Below are positions 9,637 through 18,460 of a DNA stretch of 64,000 nucleotides, piece after piece. The notes below the pieces were generated by a model. It was given only the letters and a program-made list of their open reading frames with translations, was not told the origin of the DNA and searched no databases. Origin of the DNA: Eikenella exigua (GTDB lineage Bacteria > Pseudomonadota > Gammaproteobacteria > Burkholderiales > Neisseriaceae). Position 1 is the first letter of the stretch. Each line of letters starts with the position of its first letter. The translations under genes and the position numbers were made by a program. The stretch covers positions 1,860,001 to 1,924,000 of the forward strand of contig NZ_CP038018.1 in NCBI RefSeq assembly GCF_008805035.1, in the 5' to 3' direction.

Positions 9637-9678
9637 CAAAGGCTACCTGAAAATCTCAATCTTTCAGGTAGCCTTATA
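9637..9678. terminator. Uptake-sequence inverted pair behind smg
   Basis: AAAGGCTACCTGAAAAT and TTTCAGGTAGCCTTATA face each other just past the smg stop and form a stem with a short loop. Confidence 0.65.
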
Positions 9679-9699
9679 TTATAAGAGCAGTGGCCTTTC

Positions 9700-10170
9700 T
9701 CAATTCATTACTGCTCGGCCATGCAGCAGGGCATTGACCAAATCGTCGCTGATGAGCATGGGCAGCTCGGATTTGTCTGCCCACAACACCAAGAGCGACA
9801 GCACTTTCACGTGTGCATCGGTGAGCGGCTCGTCTGCTTTGGCCGAAAGGTGCATCAGCGCAAGCAGCACAAATTCCCGCTGCTCCACAGAAAGCGCGCC
9901 GTTTTGCACCAAAAAGTGCAGCAAACCCAAAGCCTCGGGCGGCAAAGCGGCAAGTTCTTCGGGCAGATACACGCGCATCGCCTGCTCTTCGCGGAAATTA
10001 CGGTGTAGCGAGCGGCTACGCTCTTGGAGCACGTTCATAAATAATAGCGTATCACGAATTTCCTCATCCTGGAAACCCACCTGCTCCAAGAGGCTGCCCA
10101 AGGCCTCGCTGGGCGGGCAGGTATCGAAGTCTTGGAAGTTGTTTATCAAAAAGGCAATTACATCAATCAT
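9700..10170 (-). CDS. smg: Smg family protein (DUF494)
   Basis: A 156-residue acidic, helical protein. The start MIDVIAFLINNFQ and the middle segment LEQVGFQDEEI are characteristic of Smg, which sits next to dprA in many beta- and gamma-proteobacteria; its function is not established. Its start overlaps the dprA stop as ATGA, implying translational coupling. Confidence 0.92.
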   Translation of the reverse strand: MIDVIAFLINNFQDFDTCPPSEALGSLLEQVGFQDEEIRDTLLFMNVLQERSRSLHRNFREEQAMRVYLPEELAALPPEALGLLHFLVQNGALSVEQREFVLLALMHLSAKADEPLTDAHVKVLSLLVLWADKSELPMLISDDLVNALLHGRAVMN

Positions 10171-11405
10171 TTGGTATTCCTGTTTGGAGCAATACGTTGG
10201 TAGCGGCCGCCGGAGAGCGGGGCAATTTGGCCGTTGATTTCTAATAAAGTCAGTTCGGCATACACATCGGCCGCGGGCAGTTTGAGCAGCTCGGCCAAGC
10301 TGTCGGGGTGTATCGGGTCGTAGCCCATGGCTTGCAGCAGCAGTGAGGTTTCGGTTTCAGTTGATGCCGGTGTGGCATCGACCAAGGCTGGCTGTTCGCT
10401 TGGGAGCGATTCGGCTTGGCGATGTTCGACATCTGCGTTTTGGTTTTGTAGAAACTCGCTATACTCATTTTCAGGTAGCCTTTTGGCTTGGGCTGCCATT
10501 TGGCGGTTAGTCGATGCGGTTTGCGGCAGCTGCGGGCATTCTTCCAGAATATCGGCCAGCGTTTCGGTGAGCTTTGCGCCTTGCTTAATCAGCGCGTGGC
10601 AGCCTTTGCTGTGCGGGTTGTCGATGGAGCCGGGCACGGCAAACACTTCGCGCCCCATGTCTGCTGCCAGCCGAGCGGTAATCAGCGAACCGGATTCCAA
10701 AGCGGCTTCCACCACCAGCACGGCAGAGGAGAGAGCGGCAATCAGGCGGTTTCGGCGCGGGAAGTTACCGGCCAGCGGGCGCGTGCCCAAGGGGAATTCG
10801 GAGAGCACGCAGCCTTCTTCGGCAATGCGGTGCGCCAGGGCTTTGTTGGCCACGGGATACACGCGGTCGATGCCCGTGCCCCACACCGCCACCGTGCCAC
10901 CCTGCCTGCGCAACGCGCCTTCGTGGGCGGCGCTGTCGATGCCGGCGGCCATGCCGGATACGGTTACAATGCCGGTTGCGGCCAAGGCTTCGCCGAACTC
11001 GCCGGCAATCCGCATCGCCTGCGGCGTGGCGTGCCGGCTGCCCACGATGGCCACTGAAGGCCGATGCAGCCATTCAGTATTGCCGCGGGCAAACAATAAG
11101 GGCGGGGCGGTGATGCCTTCGCCCAATTGCGGCGGAAAATCTGCGTCGCAAGCCAACAATAAACGGCAGTTTTCCTGCTGCTCCCATGCCAACGCGGCTT
11201 CAGCAGCGGCCTCGGCCTCGTGGCGGCGGCTTCGCCAGGCTTCCTGCGCCGGGCGGCTGGGCAGAATGGCGCCCACTTCTTGCTCGGCAGCCCACACGGC
11301 GACGGCTGAACCGTAGTGGCGGCACAATTCGTAAAACGTTTCCGCGCCGATATACGGCATCAGCGCAAGCTGTATCCGAGCCAAACGTTCTGCGGAGTTT
11401 TCCAT
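10167..11405 (-). CDS. dprA: DNA-processing protein DprA
   Basis: It loads RecA onto incoming single-stranded DNA during natural transformation, which suits a genome full of uptake sequences. The 412-residue reading shows an N-terminal helical region, then the Rossmann-like core: VAIVGSRHATPQAMRIA, VSGMAAGIDSAAHEGAL, VAVWGTGIDRVYP, FPRRNRLIAALSSAVLVVEA, SGSLITARLAADMGREVFAV. A winged-helix-like C-terminus follows a low-complexity linker. An uptake sequence (10477-10490) is written into that linker as RLPENEY. ATG at 11405 was preferred to an upstream in-frame start at 11471 because homologues begin near ERLARIQLAL. It is coupled to smg by ATGA. Confidence 0.95.
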   Translation of the reverse strand: MENSAERLARIQLALMPYIGAETFYELCRHYGSAVAVWAAEQEVGAILPSRPAQEAWRSRRHEAEAAAEAALAWEQQENCRLLLACDADFPPQLGEGITAPPLLFARGNTEWLHRPSVAIVGSRHATPQAMRIAGEFGEALAATGIVTVSGMAAGIDSAAHEGALRRQGGTVAVWGTGIDRVYPVANKALAHRIAEEGCVLSEFPLGTRPLAGNFPRRNRLIAALSSAVLVVEAALESGSLITARLAADMGREVFAVPGSIDNPHSKGCHALIKQGAKLTETLADILEECPQLPQTASTNRQMAAQAKRLPENEYSEFLQNQNADVEHRQAESLPSEQPALVDATPASTETETSLLLQAMGYDPIHPDSLAELLKLPAADVYAELTLLEINGQIAPLSGGRYQRIAPNRNTK

Positions 11406-11593
11406 GTGTTTTGCGTGTGAAGGAAAGGGATTGAAGAAGCGGGTCGGCGGCGGCCGAGCGGTATCGAACAAACTTCAAGCAAGTTTCGAGCCAAGAATGG
11501 CAGATAATAAATAATCTATTGTTTTAAATTGATAATCTGTGTTTTTATGCGCCATATACGTGCTTGGCGGTGGGGCGGTTTGGCGTTTCGCTA

Positions 11594-11599
11594 TATAAT
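11594..11599 (+). promoter_or_regulatory. -10 element of the ratA-rnfH transcript
   Basis: A perfect TATAAT lies about 30 bases before ratA; the -35 region is poor. Confidence 0.5.
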
Positions 11600-11628
11600 G
11601 CGCACTTTGCGTTGCCAAGGCCGTTTGT

Positions 11629-12066
11629 ATGTCGCTCAAAACCGTGAAGAAATCCCTGCTCGTGCCGCATTCTGCCGAGCAGATGTTCGAGCTGGTGGAC
11701 AAAGCGGAGGATTATCCGCAGTTTCTGCCGTGGTACAGCCGCACCGAAATCATCGAACACAGCGGCAACGAATTGAAAGCACGGCTATTTATGGACTATA
11801 TGGGCGTGCACCAATCGTTTGTCACGCACAACCGCAACATCCCCGGCCGAGAAATCAGCATGGTGTTGCTCGAAGGCCCGTTTAAAAGCCTGAACGGAAC
11901 TTGGCACTTCCTGCCCTTGGGCGACGATGCCTGCAAAGTGGAATTCGAGCTGCACTACGAATTTTCCAGCCGCATGCTCTCCGCGCTCATCAGCCCCGTG
12001 TTCAGCCACATTAGCGGCACGCTGGTGGATGCTTTCGTGAAAGAGGCAGGCCGCCGCTATGCTTAG
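11629..12066 (+). CDS. ratA: RatA-type ribosome-association protein (START/COQ10 fold)
   Basis: A 145-residue single-domain protein of the polyketide cyclase/START superfamily. It has the RatA signature KKSLLVPHSAEQMFELVD, EDYPQFLPWYSRTEI and the end SHISGTLVDAFVKEAGRRY. E. coli RatA was described as a ribosome-association toxin; in relatives a ubiquinone-binding (Coq10-like) role is also proposed, so the activity is open. It overlaps rnfH by 8 bases, a conserved pairing. Confidence 0.93.
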   Translation: MSLKTVKKSLLVPHSAEQMFELVDKAEDYPQFLPWYSRTEIIEHSGNELKARLFMDYMGVHQSFVTHNRNIPGREISMVLLEGPFKSLNGTWHFLPLGDDACKVEFELHYEFSSRMLSALISPVFSHISGTLVDAFVKEAGRRYA

Positions 12067-12364
12067 CAATACCCCGCTCAATATCGAAGTGGCCTATGCC
12101 GAGCCGGGCAAACAACGCCTGCTGGCTTTTCAGGTAGCCTGCGGCACCACCGCACGGCAGGCCGTGCTGCAATCTGTATTGCCAACCGAATTTCCGCACG
12201 TTGATTTTGCCGCCGCGCCCATCGGCATCTTCGGCAAAAAAGTGAAAGACAGCACCCCGCTGCGCGTAGGCGACCGCGTGGAAGTGTACCGCGCCCTGCT
12301 CATCGACCCGAAAGAAAACCGCCGCCGCAAAGCCGCCGCCAAACAGAAAAAAGAGGCTACCTGA
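12059..12364 (+). CDS. rnfH: RnfH family ubiquitin-like protein
   Basis: A 101-residue beta-grasp protein. The family pattern is NIEVAYAEPGKQRLLAFQVA, GIFGKKVKDSTPLRVGDRVE and VYRALLIDPKENRRRKA with a basic tail. It is the usual partner gene of ratA. Two uptake sequences are built in: one at 12128-12141 encodes FQVA, and the other at the 3' end supplies the stop codon (GAG GCT ACC TGA). Confidence 0.94.
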   Translation: MLSNTPLNIEVAYAEPGKQRLLAFQVACGTTARQAVLQSVLPTEFPHVDFAAAPIGIFGKKVKDSTPLRVGDRVEVYRALLIDPKENRRRKAAAKQKKEAT

Positions 12365-12393
12365 AAATCAGACAAACTATTTTCAGGTAGCCT
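12353..12393. terminator. Uptake-sequence inverted pair overlapping the rnfH stop
   Basis: AGAGGCTACCTGAAAAT overlaps the last codons of rnfH and faces ATTTTCAGGTAGCCT, forming a stem that begins inside the coding sequence. Confidence 0.6.
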
Positions 12394-12456
12394 GCATCCA
12401 TTACCCAAACCACCCAAAGGCTACCTGAAAAACCAAACAGCCTTATCCACTCCCCC

Positions 12457-14478
12457 ATGTCCGCATCCCCCTTCCAACTCAACCCCCAGCAGCTCGAAGC
12501 CGTGCACTATCTCGGCGGCCCCCTGTTTATACTGGCCGGCGCCGGCAGCGGCAAAACCCGCGTGATTACCGAAAAAATCGCCCACCTCATCCGCGAAGTG
12601 GGCTACGCCCCGCACAATATTGCCGCCATCACCTTCACCAACAAAGCCGCCGCCGAAATGCAGGAGCGCACCGCCGCCATGCTCGGCAGCCGCCAAACCC
12701 GCGGGCTTACCGTCTGCACCTTCCACTCGCTGGGCATGCGCCTCTTGCGCGAAGAAGCCCAGCATATCGGCTACAAACAAAACTTCTCAGTGTTCGACGG
12801 CTCCGACAGCGGCAAAATCATCGCCGAGCTGCTCGGCAGCAGCGGCCGCGACGCCATCTTCCGCGCCCAACACAAAATCTCCCTGTGGAAAAACGACCTG
12901 CTCACCCCCGAGCAAGCCTTTCAGGTAGCCTCCAACGAATGGGAGCGCCAAACCGCCCAGCTCTACGCCGGCTATCAGGAAACCCTGCACAGCTACCAAG
13001 CCGTCGATTTCGACGACCTCATCCTCCTGCCCACCCGCCTGCTGCAAAACGAAGCCGGCATCCGAATCAAATGGCAAATGCGCCTGCTGCACCTCCTAGT
13101 GGACGAATGCCAAGACACCAACACCTGCCAATACACCCTCATGAAGCTGCTCACCGGTGCCGAGGGCCGCTTCACCGCCGTGGGCGACGACGACCAAAGC
13201 ATCTACGCCTGGCGCGGCGCCAACATGGAAAACCTCTGCCTGCTCCAGCAAGACTACCCCGCCCTCAAAATCATCAAGCTCGAGCAAAACTACCGTTCCT
13301 CCGCCCGCATCCTGCGCGTGGCCAACCAAGTTATCGCCAACAACCCCAAGCTCTTCCCCAAAACCCTCTGGAGCCAATATGGCGAAGGCGAGCCCGTGCG
13401 CATCATTGCCTGCCAAAACGAACAACACGAAGCCGAATACGCCGCCAGCAACATCATCCGCCGGCGCAACCAAAGCGGCGACAGCCTCAACTACGCCGAC
13501 TTCGCCATTCTCTACCGCAGCAACCACCAAGCCCGCCTGTTTGAAGAAGCCCTGCGCAGCGCCCACATTCCCTACCGCGTTTCCGGCGGCCAAAGCTTCT
13601 TTGAAAAAGCCGAAATCAAAGACATCCTCGCCTACCTGCGCCTGCTCGCCAACCCCGACGACGATCCCGCCTTCCTGCGCGCCGCCACCACTCCCAAACG
13701 CGGCATCGGTGACGCCACCCTCAGCAGCCTCAACCACTACGCCGCCGCAGCCTCCTGCAGCCTCTACGCCGCCGCCAACACCGCCGAAGCTCTAGCCCAG
13801 CTCCCCGCCGCCGGCCGCGAAGCCCTGCGCCAGTTCACCGCCCTCATGCAAAGCTACCAAAGCCGCGCCCAAAGCGAGCCCGCCGGCAGCCTCATCCAAG
13901 AGCTCCTGGTCGACATCCGCTACGAAACCTACCTGCTCGAGCACGAAGAAGGCAAAAGCGGCGAAATCAAATGGCGCAACGTGCAAGATTTATGCGCCTG
14001 GCTGGCCAAAAAAGGCGAACAAGACGGCAAAACCCTGATCGAACTTTCCCAAACCATCGCCCTGATGAACCTGCTCGACAGCCGCAGCAAAGAAGAAACC
14101 GACACCGTAACCCTCTCCACCCTGCACGCCTCCAAAGGCCTCGAATACCCCCACGTTATCCTCGCCGGCTGCGAAGAAGGACTCTTCCCCCACGCCGACA
14201 GCGTAGAAGAAGGCAACCTCGACGAAGAACGCCGCCTCATGTATGTCGGCATCACCCGCGCCAAACACAGCCTCACCCTCACCCACTGCGTCAAACGCCG
14301 CCGCCAAGGCGGCTGGCAATTCCCCGAGCCCAGCCGCTTTATCGACGAAATGCCCCAAGCCGACCTCAAAATCCTCGGCCGCAAAGGCGGCGAACCCATC
14401 GTGAGCCACGAAGAAGGCAAAGCCAACCTGCGCAGCATGCTCGATATGCTTAATGCCAAAATGGGGCAGAACAAATAA
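12457..14478 (+). CDS. rep: ATP-dependent DNA helicase Rep
   Basis: A 673-residue superfamily 1A 3'-5' helicase that clears roadblocks ahead of the replisome. Motifs in order: ILAGAGSGKTRVITEKIAHL (Walker A), TFTNKAAAEM, TFHSLGMRLL, VDECQDTN (Walker B), VGDDDQSIYAWRGA, LEQNYRSSARIL, STLHASKGLEYPHVILAG and EERRLMYVGITRAKHSL. Length and N-terminus (NPQQLEAVHYLGGPL) match Rep better than UvrD or PcrA. An uptake sequence at 12918-12931 encodes FQVA in frame. Confidence 0.95.
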   Translation: MSASPFQLNPQQLEAVHYLGGPLFILAGAGSGKTRVITEKIAHLIREVGYAPHNIAAITFTNKAAAEMQERTAAMLGSRQTRGLTVCTFHSLGMRLLREEAQHIGYKQNFSVFDGSDSGKIIAELLGSSGRDAIFRAQHKISLWKNDLLTPEQAFQVASNEWERQTAQLYAGYQETLHSYQAVDFDDLILLPTRLLQNEAGIRIKWQMRLLHLLVDECQDTNTCQYTLMKLLTGAEGRFTAVGDDDQSIYAWRGANMENLCLLQQDYPALKIIKLEQNYRSSARILRVANQVIANNPKLFPKTLWSQYGEGEPVRIIACQNEQHEAEYAASNIIRRRNQSGDSLNYADFAILYRSNHQARLFEEALRSAHIPYRVSGGQSFFEKAEIKDILAYLRLLANPDDDPAFLRAATTPKRGIGDATLSSLNHYAAAASCSLYAAANTAEALAQLPAAGREALRQFTALMQSYQSRAQSEPAGSLIQELLVDIRYETYLLEHEEGKSGEIKWRNVQDLCAWLAKKGEQDGKTLIELSQTIALMNLLDSRSKEETDTVTLSTLHASKGLEYPHVILAGCEEGLFPHADSVEEGNLDEERRLMYVGITRAKHSLTLTHCVKRRRQGGWQFPEPSRFIDEMPQADLKILGRKGGEPIVSHEEGKANLRSMLDMLNAKMGQNK

Positions 14479-14827
14479 ATATATAGCGAGCCAAATTGGC
14501 TTTCGATACGAGGCAGTGAGCCACAGACAACACAAAAGCACAGCAAGGCGAACCCAGGCCGTAGCGAAAGTTCAGTTGGTTTGCCATACCACTAAAGGCT
14601 ACCTGAAAACGCAACTTCAACGAAGTTAAAAATGAGGGTATGCATTGATCGCTGAAGTCGTAGTTCTCTTCACCGTCTTCGATGGCGATTTCTGCCCATT
14701 CGCGGATGATGGCGCTGCGGTATTCTTTCTCAAAGCACAGGGCTTCAACTTCCTGCCAACTCTCTTCGTCCTGTGCCGCACTGATTTGGTCCAGGTAGGC
14801 AGCTAGCGCAGCCTTTACACACTTCAT
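14450..14827 (-). CDS. Hypothetical protein, possibly decayed
   Basis: This is an open frame of about 125 codons. The N-terminal 60 residues look like a genuine acidic helical protein (SWQEVEALCFEKEYRSAIIREWAE, IEDGEENYDFSDQ). After about residue 65 the frame runs through an uptake sequence and repeat (FQVAFSG) into cysteine-rich, low-plausibility sequence that overlaps the rep 3' end tail to tail. I do not recognise a family. The original C-terminus may have been lost. No clear ribosome-binding site precedes ATG 14827. Confidence 0.35.
   Translation of the reverse strand: MKCVKAALAAYLDQISAAQDEESWQEVEALCFEKEYRSAIIREWAEIAIEDGEENYDFSDQCIPSFLTSLKLRFQVAFSGMANQLNFRYGLGSPCCAFVLSVAHCLVSKANLARYIFICSAPFWH
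14593..14635. repeat. Partial composite uptake-sequence element (module B)
   Basis: AAAGGCTACCTGAAAACGCA is followed by ACTTCAACGAAGTTAAAAAT, the same module seen after the uptake sequence at 24061, 20037 and (inverted) 21060-21099. Confidence 0.55.
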
Positions 14828-14913
14828 CTGCGGCAGCAGCACGAGCTGAGCCGCAGACGTTAGAGGATGCGATATTTGGCGGTTTGTAGGGGGTTCCCAT
14901 TAGAACGGCACTT

Positions 14914-14935
14914 AGCAGCTTCGGCTGCCTTTTTT
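14914..14935 (+). terminator. Short terminator hairpin
   Basis: GCAGC-TTCG-GCTGC followed by C and seven T. No + strand gene is recognised immediately upstream, so it may be a leftover. Confidence 0.6.
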
Positions 14936-14986
14936 ATTGGCTTGGGGGATGATGGGAAGTGTTGGATTGTGTAAAGGAGAGGGGAA

Positions 14987-15538
14987 ATGAAGCCGAAACA
15001 GAGCTGGTGGAGTATTTTATTGTGGGTGGCATTTGCTTGTGTGGCGGTATTCATGAGCGTGAAGTCTTCTATCGTCAGTATTGATACTTACCCAAATCAA
15101 AAGCCTAACTCGGCACAGACTGCCACCGTGCCAGCAGCTCGACAGGACGAGCCGCTTTATGAAGAAGCGTTTGCCGCTAATTTAAGAAAGCAGGACGCAC
15201 AAAAGATTTTTACTTACCTGAAAGGGCATGAGACATTGGATGTTATTTGGACTGCAAGTAGCGGTGATGAGCGGATGGCTCTAGCCTCGAGGCATGATGA
15301 AATCAAAAATGGGTTTGCTGTTGGCACGGCTTTAAATACAACAGCTAAAAATGGAACAGATGGCGTGGTGTATGACGTGTTGATGGTGGATGAAAATGCG
15401 GACGGTGTGCTTGACCATATCATTTATACTAACAAGCAAGACCGGAGCGATGAGCACATTTACCATAATCCTACTGACGGGGCTTCTTTGGCTATGTGGG
15501 ATTTCTCATTAAGAGAGCTGGCTAAAGCCTCTCGCTAG
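14987..15538 (+). CDS. Membrane-anchored protein with EF-hand-like loop
   Basis: A 183-residue protein of unknown function. AAAGGAGAGGGGAA is a strong ribosome-binding site before ATG 14987. A short basic start and one hydrophobic helix (about residues 8-25, WSILLWVAFACVAVFMSV) anchor an exported domain. The domain contains DENADGVLDHI (about residues 135-145), which fits the D-x-N-x-D-G-x-x-D calcium loop of EF-hand/dockerin-like repeats. A terminator follows at once, so it is probably a single-gene unit. Its AT content is higher than that of the flanking genes. Confidence 0.75.
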   Translation: MKPKQSWWSILLWVAFACVAVFMSVKSSIVSIDTYPNQKPNSAQTATVPAARQDEPLYEEAFAANLRKQDAQKIFTYLKGHETLDVIWTASSGDERMALASRHDEIKNGFAVGTALNTTAKNGTDGVVYDVLMVDENADGVLDHIIYTNKQDRSDEHIYHNPTDGASLAMWDFSLRELAKASR

Positions 15539-15542
15539 GCTG

Positions 15543-15573
15543 AAACCCCTTGCATTTGCAGGGGGTTTTGTTT
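15543..15573 (+). terminator. Rho-independent terminator
   Basis: AAACCCC-TTGC and GCAGGGGGTTT form a stem followed by TTGTTT, directly after the exported-protein gene. Confidence 0.8.
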
Positions 15574-15767
15574 ATGAATACTTTGAATACTTCCCTTGGG
15601 ATGGCGACAGCGTGGAGCAAACCCTCTATCACAAACTGAACGCGTGATGTATTCAGTACACACGAGCAACCTTCGGGCTGCTTTTGTTTTATCCGCTTGA
15701 AGTAACCGATTAAAACTTGGGAATAATTAAGCTATCCGACTAGCCGGGACAACAATTAACAGATAAC
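15574..15767. other. Intergenic stretch with no supported gene
   Basis: It contains a short open tail (EYFEYFPWDGDSVEQTLYHK, stop at 15647) that may be the end of a lost gene, and an imperfect hairpin near 15665-15690 (GCAACC/GGGCTGC with T-rich end). Nothing else is recognised. Confidence 0.4.
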
Positions 15768-15813
15768 AAAAGGCTACCTGAAACCGCAGATAAACGCTTT
15801 CAGGTAGCCTTTT
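15768..15813. terminator. Uptake-sequence inverted pair behind apbC
   Basis: AAAAGGCTACCTGAAA and TTTCAGGTAGCCTTTTT face each other about 20 bases past the apbC stop. Confidence 0.65.
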
Positions 15814-15832
15814 TGTATTCCCGCCGCGCTGT

Positions 15833-16915
15833 TTATTCCACCACAATCTGCGGGAAGCGGTTGCTGAAGTCTTTGCCTTTGGCGGCCACGGCCAGGGCGA
15901 TTTGCCAAGCGGCTTCGGTGTAGATTTGGGCGATGGCGGGGTGGGTGGCTTGCATTTGGGCGGCGCTGCCGCTATCCATGGCTTCGCGCACGGGCAGGCT
16001 CAGGGGCAGCTGGCCCAGCAGCGGCACGCCGAGGCGTTCGGCCAGCGCTTTGCCGCCGTCTTGGCCGAAAATGGGCTCGTGGTGCCCGCAGCGGCTGCAA
16101 ATGTGCACCGACATATTTTCCAGCACGCCGAAAATGGGGATGTTGACTTTGCCGAACATATCCACGGCTTTGCGCGCGTCGATGAGGGCGATGTCTTGCG
16201 GGGTGGTTACTACGATAGAGCCAGTAACGGGGATTTTCTGTGACAGGGTGAGCTGGATGTCGCCGGTGCCAGGCGGCAGATCGACAAACAGGTAGTCCAC
16301 GTTATCCCATTCGCTTTGAAACAGCAGCTGCTGCAGGGCTCGGCTCACCATGGGGCCGCGCCACACCACGGCTTGGTCGGTATCGACCAGAAAGCCGATA
16401 GACATCACCTGGATGCCTTCGGCCGAGCGCACGGGGATGAAATGTTTGTTTTCCTGCTGCGGTTTGCTCTCAGGCACGCCGAGCATGGTGGGCTGGCTGG
16501 GGCCGTAGAGGTCGGCATCGAGAATACCCACGCGTGCGCCCATGTTGTGCAGCGCCACGGCGAGGTTGGCGGCGGTGGTGGATTTGCCCACGCCGCCTTT
16601 GCCGGAAGCGACGGCGATGATGTTTTTCACGCCGTTGATGGTGCGCACGCCGGGTTGGACTTTGCGGGTGGTGATTTCGCTGCGGATGTTGGTTTGCACG
16701 TTTTGGGTGCAACCGGCTTGGGTCAGCGCGGCGGTGATGTTTTGCTTGAGCTGGTCGGCAATGTGGCCGACGGGAAAACCGAAGCAGAGTTCGATTTGCA
16801 AACCGCCGGCGGTTTGCTCGATGGCTTGCAGGGCATGGCTGCTGCCGATGGTAAGGCTGCTGTTGGGGATGGCGACGGCCTCAACGGCGGCGCGCAGGGC
16901 GTTATCGTTATGCAT
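15833..16915 (-). CDS. apbC: Fe-S cluster carrier ATPase ApbC/Mrp
   Basis: A 360-residue P-loop protein that carries and transfers iron-sulfur clusters. It has an N-terminal MIP18/DUF59-like domain (about residues 1-85), then the deviant Walker A IAVASGKGGVGKSTTAANLA (about residues 99-118), DADLYGPSQPTMLG, and the cluster-ligand CxxC in HICSRCGHHEPIFG. The end GQLPLSLPVREAMDSG is typical. ATG at 16915 matches homologues. It is monocistronic, bounded by uptake-sequence hairpins on both sides. Confidence 0.96.
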   Translation of the reverse strand: MHNDNALRAAVEAVAIPNSSLTIGSSHALQAIEQTAGGLQIELCFGFPVGHIADQLKQNITAALTQAGCTQNVQTNIRSEITTRKVQPGVRTINGVKNIIAVASGKGGVGKSTTAANLAVALHNMGARVGILDADLYGPSQPTMLGVPESKPQQENKHFIPVRSAEGIQVMSIGFLVDTDQAVVWRGPMVSRALQQLLFQSEWDNVDYLFVDLPPGTGDIQLTLSQKIPVTGSIVVTTPQDIALIDARKAVDMFGKVNIPIFGVLENMSVHICSRCGHHEPIFGQDGGKALAERLGVPLLGQLPLSLPVREAMDSGSAAQMQATHPAIAQIYTEAAWQIALAVAAKGKDFSNRFPQIVVE

Positions 16916-16950
16916 GATGTTTTTCCTTGAGGTGTGTGGATTGGGGAAAC

Positions 16951-16989
16951 AGGCTACCTGAAAACGGGAAATGCCGTTTCAGGTAGCCT
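16951..16989. terminator. Uptake-sequence hairpin between the ZipA-like gene and apbC
   Basis: AGGCTACCTGAAAACGG and CCGTTTCAGGTAGCCT form a near-perfect 16-bp stem with a six-base loop. It probably ends the upstream minus-strand gene. Confidence 0.7.
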
Positions 16990-17020
16990 GTTTGGTTGGC
17001 CGGGTGTTTTAGCGGGTTGG

Positions 17021-18271
17021 CTACGAGAACAGCCGTTTGGCCAGCTCGCTGCCGGGCTCGATGCCCACCCGTTTCATTTCGTCTTGCCGCGCCACCACAT
17101 AGCTGCGGATTTCTTTCAGCCATTGGGTGGAAAGCTCTTCGAGCTTGTCGTTTACCAAATCCAGGCCGAGCATGCTGGAAAGCTTAACCGCGATATCCAT
17201 GAAGCGGTTGAAGTTTTTCTCGCCGTCGGGGATGTGCGGGGCATCAAACAGCATGCTGATGCCGCGGTAGTTTTGGGTGGAGAGCAGGGTGGCGGTGAAG
17301 GCGCTGTTGTCGAGGGTGGAGATGGCAAATAGCGGCTCGCCTTTGGCGTCGTTCAGGTAGAACATGCCGTCGTGGGAAAGCTCGAAGCCTTGGCGCTCTA
17401 TGGCGTTGCGCAATTCCACGCCACTCACGTTGTTGCGGGACACCAAATGAATGGCGATGGTTTGATCCACGCGGGCGCATAGATCGTCCAGCGGGCGGGC
17501 GATGGAGAGGAAGGTGTCGATGTCGGTGAGTAGCAGGCCGCCGTCCATTTTCTCGGCAAAGGCGTTGGCCTGTTCGCCGAATTGTTCCAAATCGGCAATG
17601 CTGGCCAAGCCGTTGCGGCTGATGGCTTGCAGACCGATCACGAAGCCTTGGTAGTACACGCTGGGAATCGGCTCAGCAATTTGGAAACGGTCGTCCATGG
17701 TGCAGCCGGCGATACGGAAGCGGTGGCGGCTGGAAAGGCGCGGCATGGCGTGCAATTCCTGCGGCTCTTTCAGGGAGATGTAGCAGAGGTAGTCGAAGCG
17801 GCTGTCGAACCAGGGCAGTTGCTGTTTGGCCAAATCCTGCAAATCGAGCAGCAGCTTGCGCTTGGCCGGCTCTTGGGTTTGCGAAGGCGCAGCAGCTGGT
17901 ACGGGCTGAAAGTTGAAAGCGGGGGCTTCGGCGGCGGGTTCGGCCTGCAATACCGGCTCGGCAGGGGCGCTGTCGGCTTCGGCCGGTGTTTCGGCAACGG
18001 AGGGTTCGCTAGCCGGTTCGCTTGAGCGGCTGAATTTAACAAAGGCCGGCTGCAGGCGCGGGGCGGCTTCTGCTTCGGCAGCGGGAGCTTGCTGCTGGCC
18101 GTCGCGCACGGAATGGGTGTGGCTTTCCATCAGCGCGTCTTTATCGGCATGGCCGAATTGGGCGCGGATGGAATCGCGGTATTTCTTTTCCTGATAGGTG
18201 TTGTACAGCAATACGCCGAACACGGGGGCGAAAATGAGGATGGCGATAATTAGAATGGTGTTGGTGCTCAT
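17021..18271 (-). CDS. ZipA-like protein with C-terminal FtsZ-binding domain
   Basis: A 416-residue membrane-anchored division protein candidate. The start ATG 18271 has GGAAGTATCA in front. One N-terminal helix (TILIIAILIFAPVFGVLLY, residues 4-22) is followed by a charged segment, then an alanine/glutamate/proline-rich linker (about residues 50-150). A C-terminal globular domain of ZipA_C type follows (SRNNVSGVELRNAIERQGF, DGMFYLND, ALFAISTLDNSAF, GISMLFDAPHIPDGEKNF). In E. coli ZipA this domain binds the FtsZ tail. An in-frame extension to 18352 lacks a good start. Confidence 0.82.
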   Translation of the reverse strand: MSTNTILIIAILIFAPVFGVLLYNTYQEKKYRDSIRAQFGHADKDALMESHTHSVRDGQQQAPAAEAEAAPRLQPAFVKFSRSSEPASEPSVAETPAEADSAPAEPVLQAEPAAEAPAFNFQPVPAAAPSQTQEPAKRKLLLDLQDLAKQQLPWFDSRFDYLCYISLKEPQELHAMPRLSSRHRFRIAGCTMDDRFQIAEPIPSVYYQGFVIGLQAISRNGLASIADLEQFGEQANAFAEKMDGGLLLTDIDTFLSIARPLDDLCARVDQTIAIHLVSRNNVSGVELRNAIERQGFELSHDGMFYLNDAKGEPLFAISTLDNSAFTATLLSTQNYRGISMLFDAPHIPDGEKNFNRFMDIAVKLSSMLGLDLVNDKLEELSTQWLKEIRSYVVARQDEMKRVGIEPGSELAKRLFS

Positions 18272-18460
18272 TGATACTTCCGAATGGGGTGCTGTCGAAA
18301 CAGCGGAATTATATAGCGAAAAGACTTTCTTTCCCATAGACGGCCATTTCAAATAAAGCCATATTGTGTTGGCTTGGTTTGATTTGAAACGATTATTGGA
18401 GCGCGGGAGGAGTAAGGCTACCTGAAAGATACGTGCTATACAACGGCAACGGCTTCCTGT

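Noticed and set aside
14860..15054. 64-codon minus-strand frame overlapping the exported-protein start
   Set aside because: No ribosome-binding site, and it overlaps a better-supported gene.
15573..15647. Open tail reading EYFEYFPWDGDSVEQTLYHK
   Set aside because: It resembles the end of a real protein, but too little remains and no family is recognised; not listed as a gene.
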